From the NCBI GenBank assembly GCA_029204225.1, contig CM055094.1, positions 67,044,536 to 67,108,535 of the forward strand: a DNA stretch of 64,000 bases, in the 5' to 3' direction. Of this stretch, positions 22,074-34,300 are shown in pieces. How positions within the stretch are numbered: position 1 is the stretch's first letter; every line of letters starts with the position of its first letter. The stretch is from Diphasiastrum complanatum. Lineage: Eukaryota > Streptophyta > Lycopodiopsida > Lycopodiales > Lycopodiaceae. The position numbers and the translations under genes were made by a program. The notes beneath the pieces were generated by a model. The model was not told where the DNA came from. It saw nothing but the letters and a program-made list of their open reading frames with translations, and ran no database searches.

Positions 22074-25000
22074 ATGGCTTCCAATGGTGGGATCATGCTA
22101 GAGTCTAGTGAAAGGTTGAGTTCATCAAACTACTCTACTTGGAAAGTGAGGATGGAGTCCTTACTTGAGTTGAATGAACTCATGGACATAGTTGCAGAAA
22201 TTGAAGAGAGACCTCTCACACTTCAAGAGCAACAAAGGTTTGATAAGAAGGCCAAAAGGGATCTTCATATCATTAAAATGAATGTTACAAATGAACTTCT
22301 CAAGGAAGTTGGAAAGTGTCAAAGTGCAAGTGAGGCATGGAATGCCTTAAAGAAGCTCTTTGAATCAAAGTCCACATCTAGGGTATTGACCCTAAGGAGA
22401 CAAATATTTTCTAGTAGGCAAAGAGAGGGTGAAAGTGCTCATGCATTTATCTTGAGAGTTAAGTCCCTAAGTGATGATTTAGCATGCATTGATGAGAACA
22501 TAAAAGATGGTGAAATAGTCCAAGTTATGTTGAATGGTTTGCTAAATGAACATGCTAACCTTGTGCAAAGTTTTGCCATTCAAAGAGTCTTGCCAAGTGT
22601 GGTTGACTTGCAAGAAATCTTATTGGCTGAAGAACATAGGTTGCAATCAAAGCTTGATGGTGCATCCTTGCAAGGTGGAGGTGAAGAGGCTTTCTTCACA
22701 AAAGGCAAATTCAAGGGCAAAGGTAAAGGCAAAGGGAAATGGTCCAAAGGTGGTAACTTTGATCATGATGATCACTCTTCCTCTTCCTCTTCTACTAAGA
22801 ACAATAAGTCAAAGTTCAAGTGCTTTTATTGTGGGATAAAAGGTCATTTTGCAAATGAATGTTATAAGAAGAAAAGAGAGCAAGGAGAGAGGCAAGGAAA
22901 TCTTACAATAGATGAGGAAGAACATAACACATGTGAATCACTTGTTATGACTTCAAGTTTGTTAGCCAACATAGATGATAATGATCCTTGGTGGATTGAT
23001 AGTGGAGCCTCATCTCACATGACAAGACATAAGGAATACTTTACATCCTTATTGTCTTATGAGGGAGAAGGTAACATCATCTACACTGCAAATGATGGTC
23101 AATGTGACATCAAAGGCATAGGCACTATTCCTATTTCCCTTTCAACAAATAGGAAAGCAAATCTTGAAAATGTTTTGTACATTCCTTCAATCACTAAGAA
23201 TTTGCTTAGTGTAAGTCAAATGATTTACAAAGGACTTGATGTGGAGTTCATTGGAGATGCATGTTTGATAAGTAAATGTGGATCCTTGATTGCTCAAGGT
23301 AGGAGGCATGGTAAACTTTTCAATCTTGATGCATGTGTGATCTCTAATCATGAAGGATGTATGGCTAGGGAGCAATTGACAAACCAAGAAGTTTGGCACA
23401 AGAGGTTGGGCCATCCCAACTTCAAATCTTTGGAGGTAATGGCAAAGAAAGAGCTTGTTCTTGGTCTCCCTAAAAGTCTTGTTGCAAACAATAGTGTTTG
23501 TGAACATTGTGCCTTGTCCAAATCTCATAGACTTGCTTATTCTAGATCTACTTCTAGATCTAAATAAGCTTTTCAACTTGTGCATTCTGATATTCATTCT
23601 TCTAGTACAACTAGCAATGGTGGGGCAAAGATGTATGCAACTTTCATTGATGACTTTAGTAGGTATACTTGGATCTATCTTCTTAAAAGTAAGGATGAAG
23701 TGTTTGCTGCATTTGTCAAGTTCAAGAATGAAATGGAAAACCAATTCAATACAAAGATCAAATGCTTAAGATCTGATAATGGAGGGGAATACACCTCAAA
23801 TAGGTTCAAAGACTTTTGTATAGCACATGGGATTAAGAGGGAGATGTCTAGTCCTAGGACTCCACAACAGAATGGAGTGGCCGAGAGGAAGAATAGAACC
23901 CTTTGTGAATGTGCCAAGGCAATGAGACTACATGCTAATCTTGCTAAGTCTTTTTGGGGGGAAGCTTTAGCATGTGCTAACTATCTATGTAATAGATGGA
24001 CAAGTGCTTCCTTGGATGGTAAAACTCCTCATGAGGTTCTTTATGGTAGAAGGCCGAGTGTCAAGCATTGTAGGATCTTTGGATGTACATGTTTTGTCAA
24101 TATCACACTTGATGATAGAACTAAAGAAGATCCTTCATCAAAGAAGGGTGTGTTTGTTGGCTATAGTGAAGTAAGCAAGGCTTACAAAGTGTACATTCCT
24201 TCTACAAAGAAAGTTGTCATAAGTAGGGATGTCATCTTTCATGAAGAGAATGTTTCCAATGTTGTTGATGTTGATGTTGATGTGCCTACTAATCATCATG
24301 ATGTGCAAGATGTCTTGGATGAAGATGGAGATGCCACTCCAAAGCAAACTTCAAGGAAGACTCAAAGGCAAAGGGCTAAGCCATCAAGGCTAACCTATGA
24401 TGAAAAAGGAAAGCAAGTGGTGGACAACTCTAACTTTGCTTTTCTTACCTCTTTTGATGAACCAACTTGTGTAGGTGAAGCAATTCAAAAGAAGGAATGG
24501 ATCCAAGCCATGGATCATGAGCATCAAGCACTCATCAAAAGCAACACATGGAGGTTGGTAAAGCTTCCAAAGGACAAGAAGGCAATTGGTTGTAAGTGGA
24601 TCTTCAAGATCAAGACAAATCAAGATGGATCAATCAACAAGTACAAGGCAAGGTTGGTGGCAAAGGGGTATGCTCAAGAATATGGTATTGACTATGATGA
24701 GACCTTTGCACCCGTGGCAAAGATGGTAACTATTCGAATCCTAATCTCTCTTGCAACTCTTTATGATTGGGATATGTGGCAAATGGATGTTACTAATGCC
24801 TTCTTGAATGGTGATCTTGAAGAAGATATTTACATGGAGCAACCCGAGGGCTATGTTTCACATGATGAGCCTAATCATGTGTGCTATCTCCAAAAGAGTT
24901 TGTATGGGCTAAAGCAAGCACCAAGGAGTTGGTATGCTAAGCTCAATTCCTTCTTACTTTCTCAAAACTTTGTTATGAGTGAGTATGATCATTCTCTCTA

Positions 25001-26027
25001 CTTTAGATTGAATGAAAATGATATCACTTTACTTTTGATCTATGTTGATGACATTATCTTAAGTGGTGGTAACAATCTAGATATAGATGAAATCAAGATG
25101 GCACTCAAAAGAGAGTTTGAAATTCAAGATCTTGGTAAACTTCATTATATCTTAGGAATAGAGATTATTAGAACTTCTAAATCTACATTCATATGTCAAG
25201 AAAAGTATGTTAACTCTATTCTAAAAAGGTTTCATATGGAAGATTGTAAAGTTGTTTCTACTCCTATGGAATCAAATGTAAAGCTAACTACAAGAAGTAA
25301 TGAAAGATCCTTCAAGGACATTACTCTCTATAGAAAGCTAATAGGATCTCTTATATGGTTAACCATCACAAGACCTGATCTAAGCTTTGTGGTTGGTAAA
25401 CTAAGTCAATTTATGCAAGATCCTAGTGAGGCTCATTGGAAGCTAGGAAAGAGAGTACTTAGATACATCTCGGGATCTAGAGATTTTGGCATCTTGTATG
25501 GAGGTACTACACCTAACCTTTGTGGATTTTCAGATTCAGATTTTGCAGGTGATCAAATGGATAGGAAGTCAACAACTGCCTTTGCAATCTATCTTGGAGA
25601 TGGAGTGGTCTCATGACTATCAAAGAAGCAACCAACTATCTCTCTATCTTCCACCGAAGCCGAGTACAAGGCATTAACAACATGCACCAAGGAGATTCTT
25701 TGGATCAAGAGGATGTTATTGGATCTTCACTTGCTGGAACCAGAGAAGACTCCAATCATACTTTGTGATAACCTTTCAGCCCAAAGCTTGGCAAGCAATC
25801 CTGTTTTTCATGCAAGGAGCAAGCACATTGAGATTGCTCACCATTTTGTGAGAGATCAAGTCATTGCCAAAGAGGTGGAGCTTCAACATGTCTCTTCAAA
25901 GGAGTGTGTGGCTGATATCTTCACCAAACCATTGGGAAAGGACCTATATTTAATGCATAGATCTAATCTTGGAATGTGCTCAAAGACTATGTTGAAACTA
26001 GCATCCAATGTTGAAGAGGGAGTGTGA
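22074..26027 (+). pseudogene. C4 gag-pol polyprotein with two nonsense codons
   Basis: One frame of 1,317 codons with no frameshift. Domains in order are: Gag (UBN2 class, residues 1-240); zinc knuckle CFYCGIKGHFANEC (250-263); aspartic protease WWIDSGASSHM (Asp309); pre-integrase VWHKRLGHPNF; integrase with RSDNGGEY (Asp568) and GVAERKNRT (Glu604), a D35E spacing; RT with NAFLNGDLEEDIYM and YVDD (990-993); and RNase H with GFSDSDFAGD, STEAEY and ADIFTKPLG. In-frame stops are TAA at 23,565-23,567 (codon 498, between pre-integrase and integrase) and TGA at 25,614-25,616 (codon 1181, in RNase H). The natural stop overlaps the 3' LTR start. All visible catalytic residues are kept. Confidence 0.95.
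26013..26022 (+). other. C4 polypurine tract
   Basis: GAAGAGGGAG, ten purines directly before the 3' LTR. The same tract precedes the related LTR at 51,103. Confidence 0.9.
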
Positions 26028-26677
26028 AAATTGTCAACATTTCCTAGCTAGTTTGAGGCCTAAATTGGCTAAAATTGTAAATAGTTTTGGTTCTGGAGTT
26101 TCACACGTGTGAACCAGGCCACAATGTTTTTATTTACTGTATTTTTTCAGTATGATGAAGTGTCAAACTTCATACCCTTCAAAATGAGACCATTTTGATG
26201 TATTTTGGTCATATAAGCCATTTTTAGCTATTTTTCCTATATAGGGAATATCTAGGGTCAAGTACCTTCTAGAGAGAGGAGAGAGAGTCATCTTCCTCAT
26301 CCATAAATAGTAGGGAAGTCGTGGAGAACAGGTTGGAGAAACCTTTTGTATGCTTCATTGAGATCAATAGATCATTGTCATTGTTTCTTCCTCCATTGAG
26401 AGCATTGTTGTGTGTATTGTCTTCAAGCTATTGTGTATGATCTTAGGTGCTTTCCAAAAGTGATAGGCTGATGTATTATGGACTGTATAATGCTATTTTG
26501 GGCCGCACTTGATGTTTATGGAAGTTTCCATTTGTGATAAATGCTTTTTGATCAAGTTCTTTGCATTCTAGGTAGCATAGAATGTGTTGCCAATTCCTAG
26601 CTTATGTAGTTTGGAGTGCAAGCATTCAAGCCAATGATCTTGGAGTTTAGATCCACTTAGGATCTGTATTTTTCACA
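26023..26677 (+). repeat. C4 3' LTR
   Basis: The same 655 bases as the 5' LTR. No difference was found on direct comparison. It is followed by the target duplication GTAGT. Confidence 0.95.
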
Positions 26678-27125
26678 GTAGTCCGGCTAGGAACCACGTG
26701 ATCATCGCATGATCAGAAGTTAGAGCTGCACTGCACTCGGATCTTAAATGTTTGGCCCGTTTAATATAGTCCCGGACCCTTTCTCTTTTTCCTATCTTGA
26801 CTTTGCTAAGCAAGAGAAACGAGTCTTCTAGGAACTTCCTTGGTTTAAAACGCATGATGAGAGCTGCTTTAACCGCTTCCTAGGTGGATTTCTCTTTCTC
26901 TAACAGGTTGAAAAACCAATCTTGAGCCAACGCTAATAGGGACATGGAGAACAACATCAACTTTTCTACAGGTGTCCATTTGCCGTAGATTTTGAAAGCT
27001 TGTTCGTAGATGTGGAGGAAGCGGATGGGATCTGATGATCCGTCGTAATTTGGTATCTCTATCCGAGGTGCTCTCCGGACTACTTGCAAGGGAGCGATAG
27101 GTACAGGTTGGCCGATTAGATCCAT
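26678..27125 (-). pseudogene. Gypsy G1 gag, N-terminal and central part
   Basis: Minus-strand retrotransposon Gag: IEIPNYDGSSDPIRFLHIYE, then EKLMLFSMSLLALAQDWFF, then a TAG near 26,880 where the family usually has Trp, then MRFKPRKFLEDSFLLLSKVK and RVRDYIKRAKHLRSEC. This is the Ty3/gypsy Gag fold (Retrotrans_gag family). It continues at 20,246 on the far side of C4. No protease or pol of this element is visible in the window. Confidence 0.8.
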
Positions 27126-28396
27126 TGGCGTTGGTTCCGATTCTGCCTCTTGTCGTGTAGTTGCTAATTTGGGAAGGTGTGCTTGATTTGATGTCCTTCT
27201 TACTATTGATCAGATTATACGATCGTTTTTCCTTGATAACTTCATACTCCTTGCACTAACTGACCTGAGATTTTGATAGTAGCTAGATCTTGTTCTGATC
27301 TTTCCACTGATCTAGTCTGTGAGGGTTCTTTTGTGCGAGGGTTGGCTGTGCGAGGGGTCTCTAGCTGTTTTGCAGATAAGAGACCTTCATATCTCTCAGA
27401 TCTTTGGGAAGTAGCTCTCGCAAGGATCACAGTAGCTGAATCTGGTTCAGATCTGACTCTGGAATTCTCTGCGAGAGTTAACTCTTGCAAGAAGTGAAAA
27501 TTTCTCTGTATGTGAGAGTTCAAAACCACTATTTTGGCTTGATCTTCACCAAATCTCTGTACTAACTCTTGCAGGCTTCATCACTGATGGAAATTGACAT
27601 TCTGGATTGATTGGAATGGTCTGTGAGAGTTCCTTCTGGAAGGATTTGTTGGATCTTCACTTTTTAGTAATATTTTAGCACTTAAACTCAATTTTCTACT
27701 CACTAGAGTCAAACTAACTCTCGCAGGCTCTTTTGTGTCCTAGTCTCACTGAGATGGAACTTCAGAATTCTCTGCAAGGATTCTTGCCCACAAGAACTGA
27801 AAATTTTAGTGTCTGCGAGGGTTCTTTGGTACTTTCCCTTCCACTGGGAACTCTCGTAGAGACACTTAGCCAATGAACCAACTCTCGCAAGCTTATCTGT
27901 GTCCAAGTCTCACTGAGATGGAACTTCAAAGGGCTCTGCGAGAGTTCTAGTGAAGATTTGTATTTTTTTGGATTTTTACAAGGGTTTTTTGAATTTTTAT
28001 GGTTTTTTCTTTGATTTTTGCAATCTGCTTTAAACTAACTCTCGCAGGCTTCTATGCAGGTCTGGGACAGTACCCTGGAGATAGTGTCAATCATGCAAGG
28101 GTTAACTCTCATTGGTTTTGGAGATATTAAAAGCTGATGGGAAATTTGGCTCTTTTTCTCTCCAAAATGCAGATTGGTGTATTTCTTGGATTTTCTAAGG
28201 TTTTGGTTTGGATGTCAAGCCCTTAGAGGCTGTTCAGAGCCTCCTCTACCTTCTCACACCTCCTCTGCTAGCTGTGAACAGTCGAAACATAGAAAAATAC
28301 AAAAAACTAACTCTAAACACCCAAAAATGTACCTAAAACTACTCCAAAAAGCAAGAAATAGCTAAAATGAAGCTATACTAGTTAGTGACAACCTAT
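27126..28396 (-). other. G1 leader with repeated CTCGCA motif
   Basis: Noncoding leader between primer site and gag. It contains many copies of AACTCTCGCAGG/CTCTGCGAGAG and a partial tandem duplication of about 68 bases (27,711-27,780 and 27,879-27,946, sharing GTCTCACTGAGATGGAACTT). Long low-complexity T-rich stretches lie near 27,960-28,020. Confidence 0.6.
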
Positions 28397-28413
28397 CCCC
28401 AGCAATGGTGCCA
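28397..28413 (-). other. G1 primer-binding site, tRNA-Asp type, decayed
   Basis: The minus strand reads TGGCACCATTGCTGGGG. Plant Athila/Tat-type gypsy elements commonly carry TGGCGCCGTTGCCGGGG at this place. All three differences are C-to-T or G-to-A changes, consistent with loss of methylated cytosines. Confidence 0.65.
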
Positions 28414-29216
28414 CTATAGGTCGAAGATCTCACGTAGTATAGCCCTCTTGCCTGTCAACAAGGGTTAGATCACTGGATAGGTGCCTAACTATGAATAGAT
28501 GTTACTTTTAGTTAGTTCCCTACTTTTTTCCTAACTCTATCATCATTAACACCACACCCCTAGCCCTACTCCCCTAAACTACCTTCATCATGATTTTTGG
28601 TAAATGAGAAGAGGAGGATAGAAGAGGTTGACAGGAGAAAAGAGAGAAAGAGAGAGATAGAGAGTGAGAGTGAGAGTGGAGGTTAGCTCAAATGCTCCTT
28701 ATGCTTGCTAATGGAAAAACATTAACTATGGCAACCAATAAGCATGAAAATAGAAAGCAATGAAAAAACACAAACAAGAACATTAGCAAGTAGTGAATAG
28801 CAAATGGGGATGCTTCTCTTCCAAAAATAGTAGAGTTTCCTCCTCATTAAGCATGAAATTAGAGTACAAATGGTGCCTTTTTATAAAATCCTATTGGCTA
28901 ATATTCACATAGATGCTAACCATTCACCTTGGACCCAACTTGATCCAAGGGTCCACAAAAAGTACAATAAAAATTACAAGACTCATGTGAGTCCAACATT
29001 GGACCCAACTCTAAAAAAGTAAACTCTAAGTTTAAAATTGACTTTGGGCCTCAAGTTTTATTTTAATTACAAAGGGCCCAAGTCTATTATTCTATTTACA
29101 ACTCAACTTGCGTGCTCATTGGACCATGAGCTTATACGCGCAAGATGCCATGCCTTTGCAACACATTTTATTGGCCAATATTATTTATTTACAATTTGTT
29201 GGAAATACCCCCAACA
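28414..29216 (-). repeat. G1 5' LTR
   Basis: About 800 bases between the primer site and a TGTTGGGGG start (minus strand, at 29,216). A U3/TATA-like region is near 28,880. The 3' terminal dinucleotide next to the primer site is not a clean CA, probably from decay. No partner LTR is in the window. Confidence 0.55.
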
Positions 29217-29400
29217 CAGGTAACAGTTGGGTGTCTTAAAACTTGCTTCGCTTGATGGTACTCTTGTGTACTGTTATACTTTATATAGCTGTACTTTTAT
29301 CTATTATGCTATAAAGTGAAAGGTTCAAAGGGTTTGGTCTTGACTTGTCAAGAGGGACTATGTGAAATCTTGTTACTCTCTCTCTCTAGCATCTATGATG
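29217..29400 (+). repeat. LTR fragment related to 2,174-2,640
   Basis: 29,310-29,400 (GTTCAAAGGGTTTGGTCTTG through the CTCTCTCTCTCTA run) matches the reverse complement of 2,228-2,320. The rest up to 29,217 is probably the same LTR but less clear. Confidence 0.45.
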
Positions 29401-29576
29401 CCACCCCAACTACCCTTTGGTCGGGGTAGTACCAAACCTTTACCTTTACTTGTATTTTATGGCTAACAAGGTCTATTGTATGGTGTAGTCCACATGATGG
29501 TTTCATGATGCAGTGACTCTTGGATATGGGGAGCCCCTTCTTCCTCTTAGTCCTTTTGATCAGACTATTATATGTT

Positions 29577-30835
29577 GCATGAACTGGCACACCTTGGCAA
29601 CGCTGAAAACATTCGAGAAATTGAACATCTTTTGAAAAATCCCAGCTTCTCTACCTTGCAAGACAAATACTTCTAGAATACTAGCAAGAAAACAGGTTCC
29701 TTCAATCTGAACAATCCAAGCTCAGTTATATCAGGCAGTGGCAATAACAGGAAGAAATACTTTCCGAACAAAGTCAAAGAAGGGCAAAGCAATGGCAGTA
29801 AGAGGGATCTTCCTATCAGAAAGTTGAACTTTTACCGTGATTGATCTATGTGCAGGAGGACATAGAAGAAACAAGGATATTGGAGGTCAATAATACTGGT
29901 AGACAACGACTAGTGGTTAGAAGAGATAGAGAAAAGTTTTTTCTGCATTTACGTTATTATAACATATGCTTTGAGAGGATTGATGTTAAACGACTATATG
30001 TTGAAGCCTTACTTCAGATTTTTGGTCATATTGATGAGACTTTTGAGCTTATTGTGTTTGGTTGGTGTTACTTTCCACCTTTAAAGCATGAATGGTATAA
30101 ACCCTTTCAATTCTTTTGTGATTTCGATGTTGACAACATTCCACCTTGTACTTGTGTTGACAACAAACATTTTAAAGAGTTCATTTTCGGAATTTCTCGG
30201 CATGTTGTCTTGATGGATACTGGAATTATTAGAAGCAAAGTTTTAAAGAATGACTTGAACAAAGGACTTAATCACATCTCGTTGCGCCAGTCTAATATAA
30301 ATGAGGTAGCTTTAGAACTTTATTGTGGATGGCTTGAATTAGCAAGTTTTTTACCTACTTATCAAAATATTGATCATGAGACTGTTATGGAACATGCCTT
30401 GATTTGCAAAGATGTTGTAACAAACTTTTTGAAAAATACCAAGTGGCTGCATGGAAAAAGTATAATGAATAACAAACTTACAAATGCCATTGATGAGCGT
30501 AATTGGATTACTACCAATCTGTATGTGAATGGTGTGGATAAGACTCAACATAACTCATGTTTTATGTGCATCTACTTTGTAAGGAATTTGGCTTTGGTTA
30601 GACTGTCTAGTCCAGATTTTACCCCGTTTCTGAATGAAAATAATAATACACTAGACATGGCTATGGTTAAGATCCGAGATATGTTTGCTACTAAAATACC
30701 TGATTTTTAAATAGGGAAAGAAGAATTGCCTTTCTTATCTTACTTTGTACTTTCAAAGCACATTAAAATGCGTTCAGATGGATTACAAATGCACATAACT
30801 GCTATTTTTCTAAGGTGGCCATGTTTATTTCTGGA
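29577..30835 (+). pseudogene. Unusual reverse-transcriptase-like ORF, possibly Penelope-like
   Basis: The main open frame is 29,841-30,710 (289 aa). Before it, 29,577-29,835 reads coding-like sequence with one stop. The ORF has a CTC pair (IPPCTCVDNKHFKEF) and a domain rich in KVLKNDLNKGLNHISLRQSN. After its TAA the same frame gives LPFLSYFVLSKHIKM, and the next frame gives FRWITNAHNCYFS. This arrangement recalls the RT finger motif of Penelope-type and related retroelements, where a proline-led Tyr/Lys-His block precedes FRWI(T)NA. No palm motif is left; C2 LTR sequence begins at 30,997. An inverted partial copy is at 53,549-53,986. Assignment is by eye only. Confidence 0.4.
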
Positions 30836-30996
30836 GCTCTTGTATACTGACTCCTCTCCTTATGGAGAGGGCAGGCCTTAAGGCAACCTCATACCAAAGA
30901 ATCCTAAATGTGGATACCACCCTATTCTGGCAGTGCGATTCATCCACTGAATTTTATCTTAATGTGCCTAACAAAATCACTTCGATGTGGTCTACT

Positions 30997-31270
30997 ACTT
31001 AGAATTTGCTTCGAACAGGAAGATAGGTCATGCTACACAGTAACACAGACAGAAAACACTCTCCACAGCAAGCTCACATAGCAACTGTATTTCTCAAAGT
31101 GAAATTACACTATACATATAGTTGTTCACTCAGGCAACCCATGCATGACCCAGGTTGACGTTGGCGGGATGCGTGTCCTGTCGACTTGCCTCGTGGTGAG
31201 GCCAACTGATCCTTATCAACTGATAGGACCCACATTACAGTAGCACAGTGATTCTACTTTAATTCTAACT
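30997..31270 (-). repeat. C2 3' LTR
   Basis: About 274 bases between flanking DNA and the polypurine tract. On the minus strand it begins AGTTAGAATT and ends AATTCTAAGT, not the usual TG ... CA. The same ends occur at 14,910 (against a primer site) and at 57,929 and 58,362. Confidence 0.75.
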
Positions 31271-31283
31271 CTCTCCCTTAAAG
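31271..31283 (-). other. C2 polypurine tract
   Basis: The minus strand reads AAGGGAGAG immediately before the LTR, in the expected place. Confidence 0.7.
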
Positions 31284-31324
31284 TAGAGTCTACTTTTTAT
31301 ACAGTCATATACATAGCTTTAAAG

Positions 31325-34300
31325 TCAACAAACTTTAAGTACAAAAATCTTTGATCTAAACTTATCAAACTTTTCTCCAACAAGTGGCTTAGTAAAGATA
31401 TCAACTAGTTGTTCTTCTGTGCTACAATGAACAACATGAATTTCACGACTCAGCAGCCTCTCACGTATAAAGTGATACTGAAACTCAATGTGTTTAGTTC
31501 TCGCATTGAGCACTAGATTCTTTGCTAGCTGAATGCCACTCTGACTGTCGCTATGTAATGTCGTGGGATTTTTCTGTTTCATGCCAGCTTCTTCCAAGAT
31601 TTGTCTCAACCATATAGCTTCCTGTGCTGCACTACACATTGTCTTATACTATGCTTCTGTGGTGGAAAGAGCAATTGTACTTTGCTTCTTACTAGACCAG
31701 GAAAAGCAACTACCACAAAACTGGAATACATACCCTCTGGTGGATCTACGATCATCATAGTCACCTCCCCAATCTGCATCCACATAGCCACACAACTCAG
31801 GTAAACCATCATGCTTCCTGTAAATCAAGCCATAATCTGAAGTTCCTTTCGCATAACGCAAACTGCGTTTAGCTGTCTTCCAGTGCGTTTTCGTAGGTGC
31901 TGCCATAAACTGACTTACAATGCCAACAGCATAACATATATCTGGTCTAGTCGTGGTAAGGTAGATCAAGCTCCCTACTAACTGCCTATACAGTGTAGCA
32001 TCAAATGACTGTGACTCATCAAGCTTAGAAAGCCTTTTACCTTGTTCAGTAGGAGTATTTCGCTGGTTTGCAATCCTGCAACCTAAACTTGTGCAACAAC
32101 TCTTTGACATACTTCACCTGTGTTAAACCCACTTCGTGTCCTTTTTGCCAGACCTCTACTCCAAGGATATAATGCATCAAGCTGAGATCTATCATCTCTA
32201 ATTGTTTCATGACGTCTCTCTTGATCATATCTATCATCTCTTGATTATTTCCCGTAATAATCAAGTCATCAACATAAAGAGCAATCAAAGCAACCATACC
32301 ATCAAAGCATAAGACATATAGATTTGGATCAGAATGTGTTCTCACCATCCCCTTTGAACGAAAGTAGGCATCAATCCTGCTATACGATGCACGTGGTGCC
32401 TGTTTAAGACCATAAAGCACTTTTTTCAAGCGACATACTTTCTTTTCCTATCCCTTCATTACAAATCCTTCAGGTTGATCCATGAACACCTCTTCTTCTA
32501 ACTCACCATTTAGAAAAGTAGATTTCACATTCATCTGATGCAAAGGCCAACCAAAATGTAAAGCTAAAGCAACAAGTAGACGTAGAGTATTCCACTTACA
32601 TACCAGCGCAAAGGTCTCCTCATAGTCGATGTCTTTACTTTGTGCATACCCTTTGATCACCAATCTTTCCTTGTGCTTTGCTATACTTCCATCTACATGG
32701 CACTTAGTCCTATATACCCATTTGCAACCAATGGGTTTCTTGCCAACTGTTGGTTCTACTAAGTCCCATGTGCTACGCTTAGCAATTGACTCCATCTCCT
32801 CTCCCATGGCCTTGACCCAAATGTCATCATCCTTCGCTTCATCATAAGTCGAAGGTTCGTTGCTTTGAATAATGCTAGATAAGAGAGCATAAATTGCTTC
32901 ATACCTTCCAGGATGTGTCTTCTCTCTTGTTGATCTTCATAGCTCTCCCTGGCTAGATGATCCTAGAAAGTCATCCATGTCGCGGCTCTCCAACAATCTC
33001 TCAAACCACTTAGGGAGCTTCCTATCAGGTGATCGGCTTCCTGGTGAAAATGCATCCCATGGTACATCCTTCTCCTTGCATTTGTCACCTGCAAATTCAA
33101 TCCTTCTTGCACCAAAAGGTTTGTCTCTACCTCTCCAACCTGTCTCTTGGGGTTGAGTAGTAGTATCTTGAGATGTATCCTCATGTGCATTACTTGGAAG
33201 GTCAATGAATGGATCATAATCAGAAGGTATCATCACTATACCATCTTTCCCACTGGATGTGTCTATCTTCTCAGCATCCTCGTCTTCATACATCTTGGAT
33301 TCATCAAAGATAACATCATGACTTACATGGATTTTGTTTTCCACTGGATCAAAACATTTATATCCCTTAACACGATCATCATATCCTAGGAATATACACT
33401 TGATAGCTTTTACATCAAGTTTGCATCTCTCTTCCTTAGGAATGTGTACAAACACCTTACATCCAAAGATTCGCAAGTGGTTCACCTTTGGCTTCTTCTT
33501 CGTGAATGCTTCCCCAGGTGTTATCTTTGGTATGGCAATGGTAGGACTTCTATTTTGAAGATAGACTGCCGTACTACATGCTTCTGACCAAAAATCTTTT
33601 GGTAGTTTCATCTTAGCTAGCATAGATCTGGCACTTTCCATAATCGTACGATTCTTGCACTCAACTACACCATTGAGAGCAGGAGTATGAGCTTGCGTAA
33701 ATTGTCTTTTAATCCCACATTGATCACAAAGATCATTGAAGTCATTAGACTTGTACTCACCTCCACTATTTGATCTTAGGACTTTGATCTTCCTACCTGT
33801 CTGATTTTTTATCAATGCTTTGAAGCTCTTGAAATTGTCAAATGCATCTGATTTTTTCTTCAAGAAGTAGATCTACGTCTTACGTGACATATCATCAATA
33901 AATGTCATGACATAGAAGGCTTTACCTAAGAACATGGTCCTCATAGGCCCGCATAAATCTGTGTGGATTAAATCCAGGATGTTATTTGCTCTTGCAACAC
34001 CACCTTTACTAAACTTCTCTAAATGCTACTTCCCATATACACACGATTCGCACATTGATTTCAATTGGTATTCTATAGTAGGCAATCCTATTACCATCTC
34101 CAATTTTCTCATCCAACTGAGGCTTCACAAGCTCAATTGACCAAGACTCTTATGCCACAACTTAGTTTGCGATGGAATGGACGATACGAGTCCATGTCGC
34201 CCCTTGATTGTAGCATTCAACCTGTACAATTTTGTATTGGGCTCCCTTACTCCATCCTGAATAACTTTGAACTTTTGATCACATCCTTCACAAAGCAACG

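Larger units (their letters stand above)
20247..26677 (+). mobile_element. Complete young copia element C4
   Basis: The element is 6,431 bases long. The two 655-base LTRs (20,247-20,901 and 26,023-26,677) look identical base for base on reading. They begin TGTGAAAATT and end TTTTTCACA. A perfect target duplication GTAGT flanks it (20,242-20,246 and 26,678-26,682). A primer site, a polypurine tract and a single gag-pol frame are all in place. It is inserted in the gag of gypsy G1. Identical LTRs mean the insertion is recent in evolutionary terms. Two nonsense codons make it non-autonomous. Confidence 0.97.

Noticed and set aside
23565-23567. Programmed stop between Gag-protease and integrase in C4
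   Set aside because: Possible in principle, but the position is unusual for copia elements and a second stop in RNase H points to ordinary mutation.
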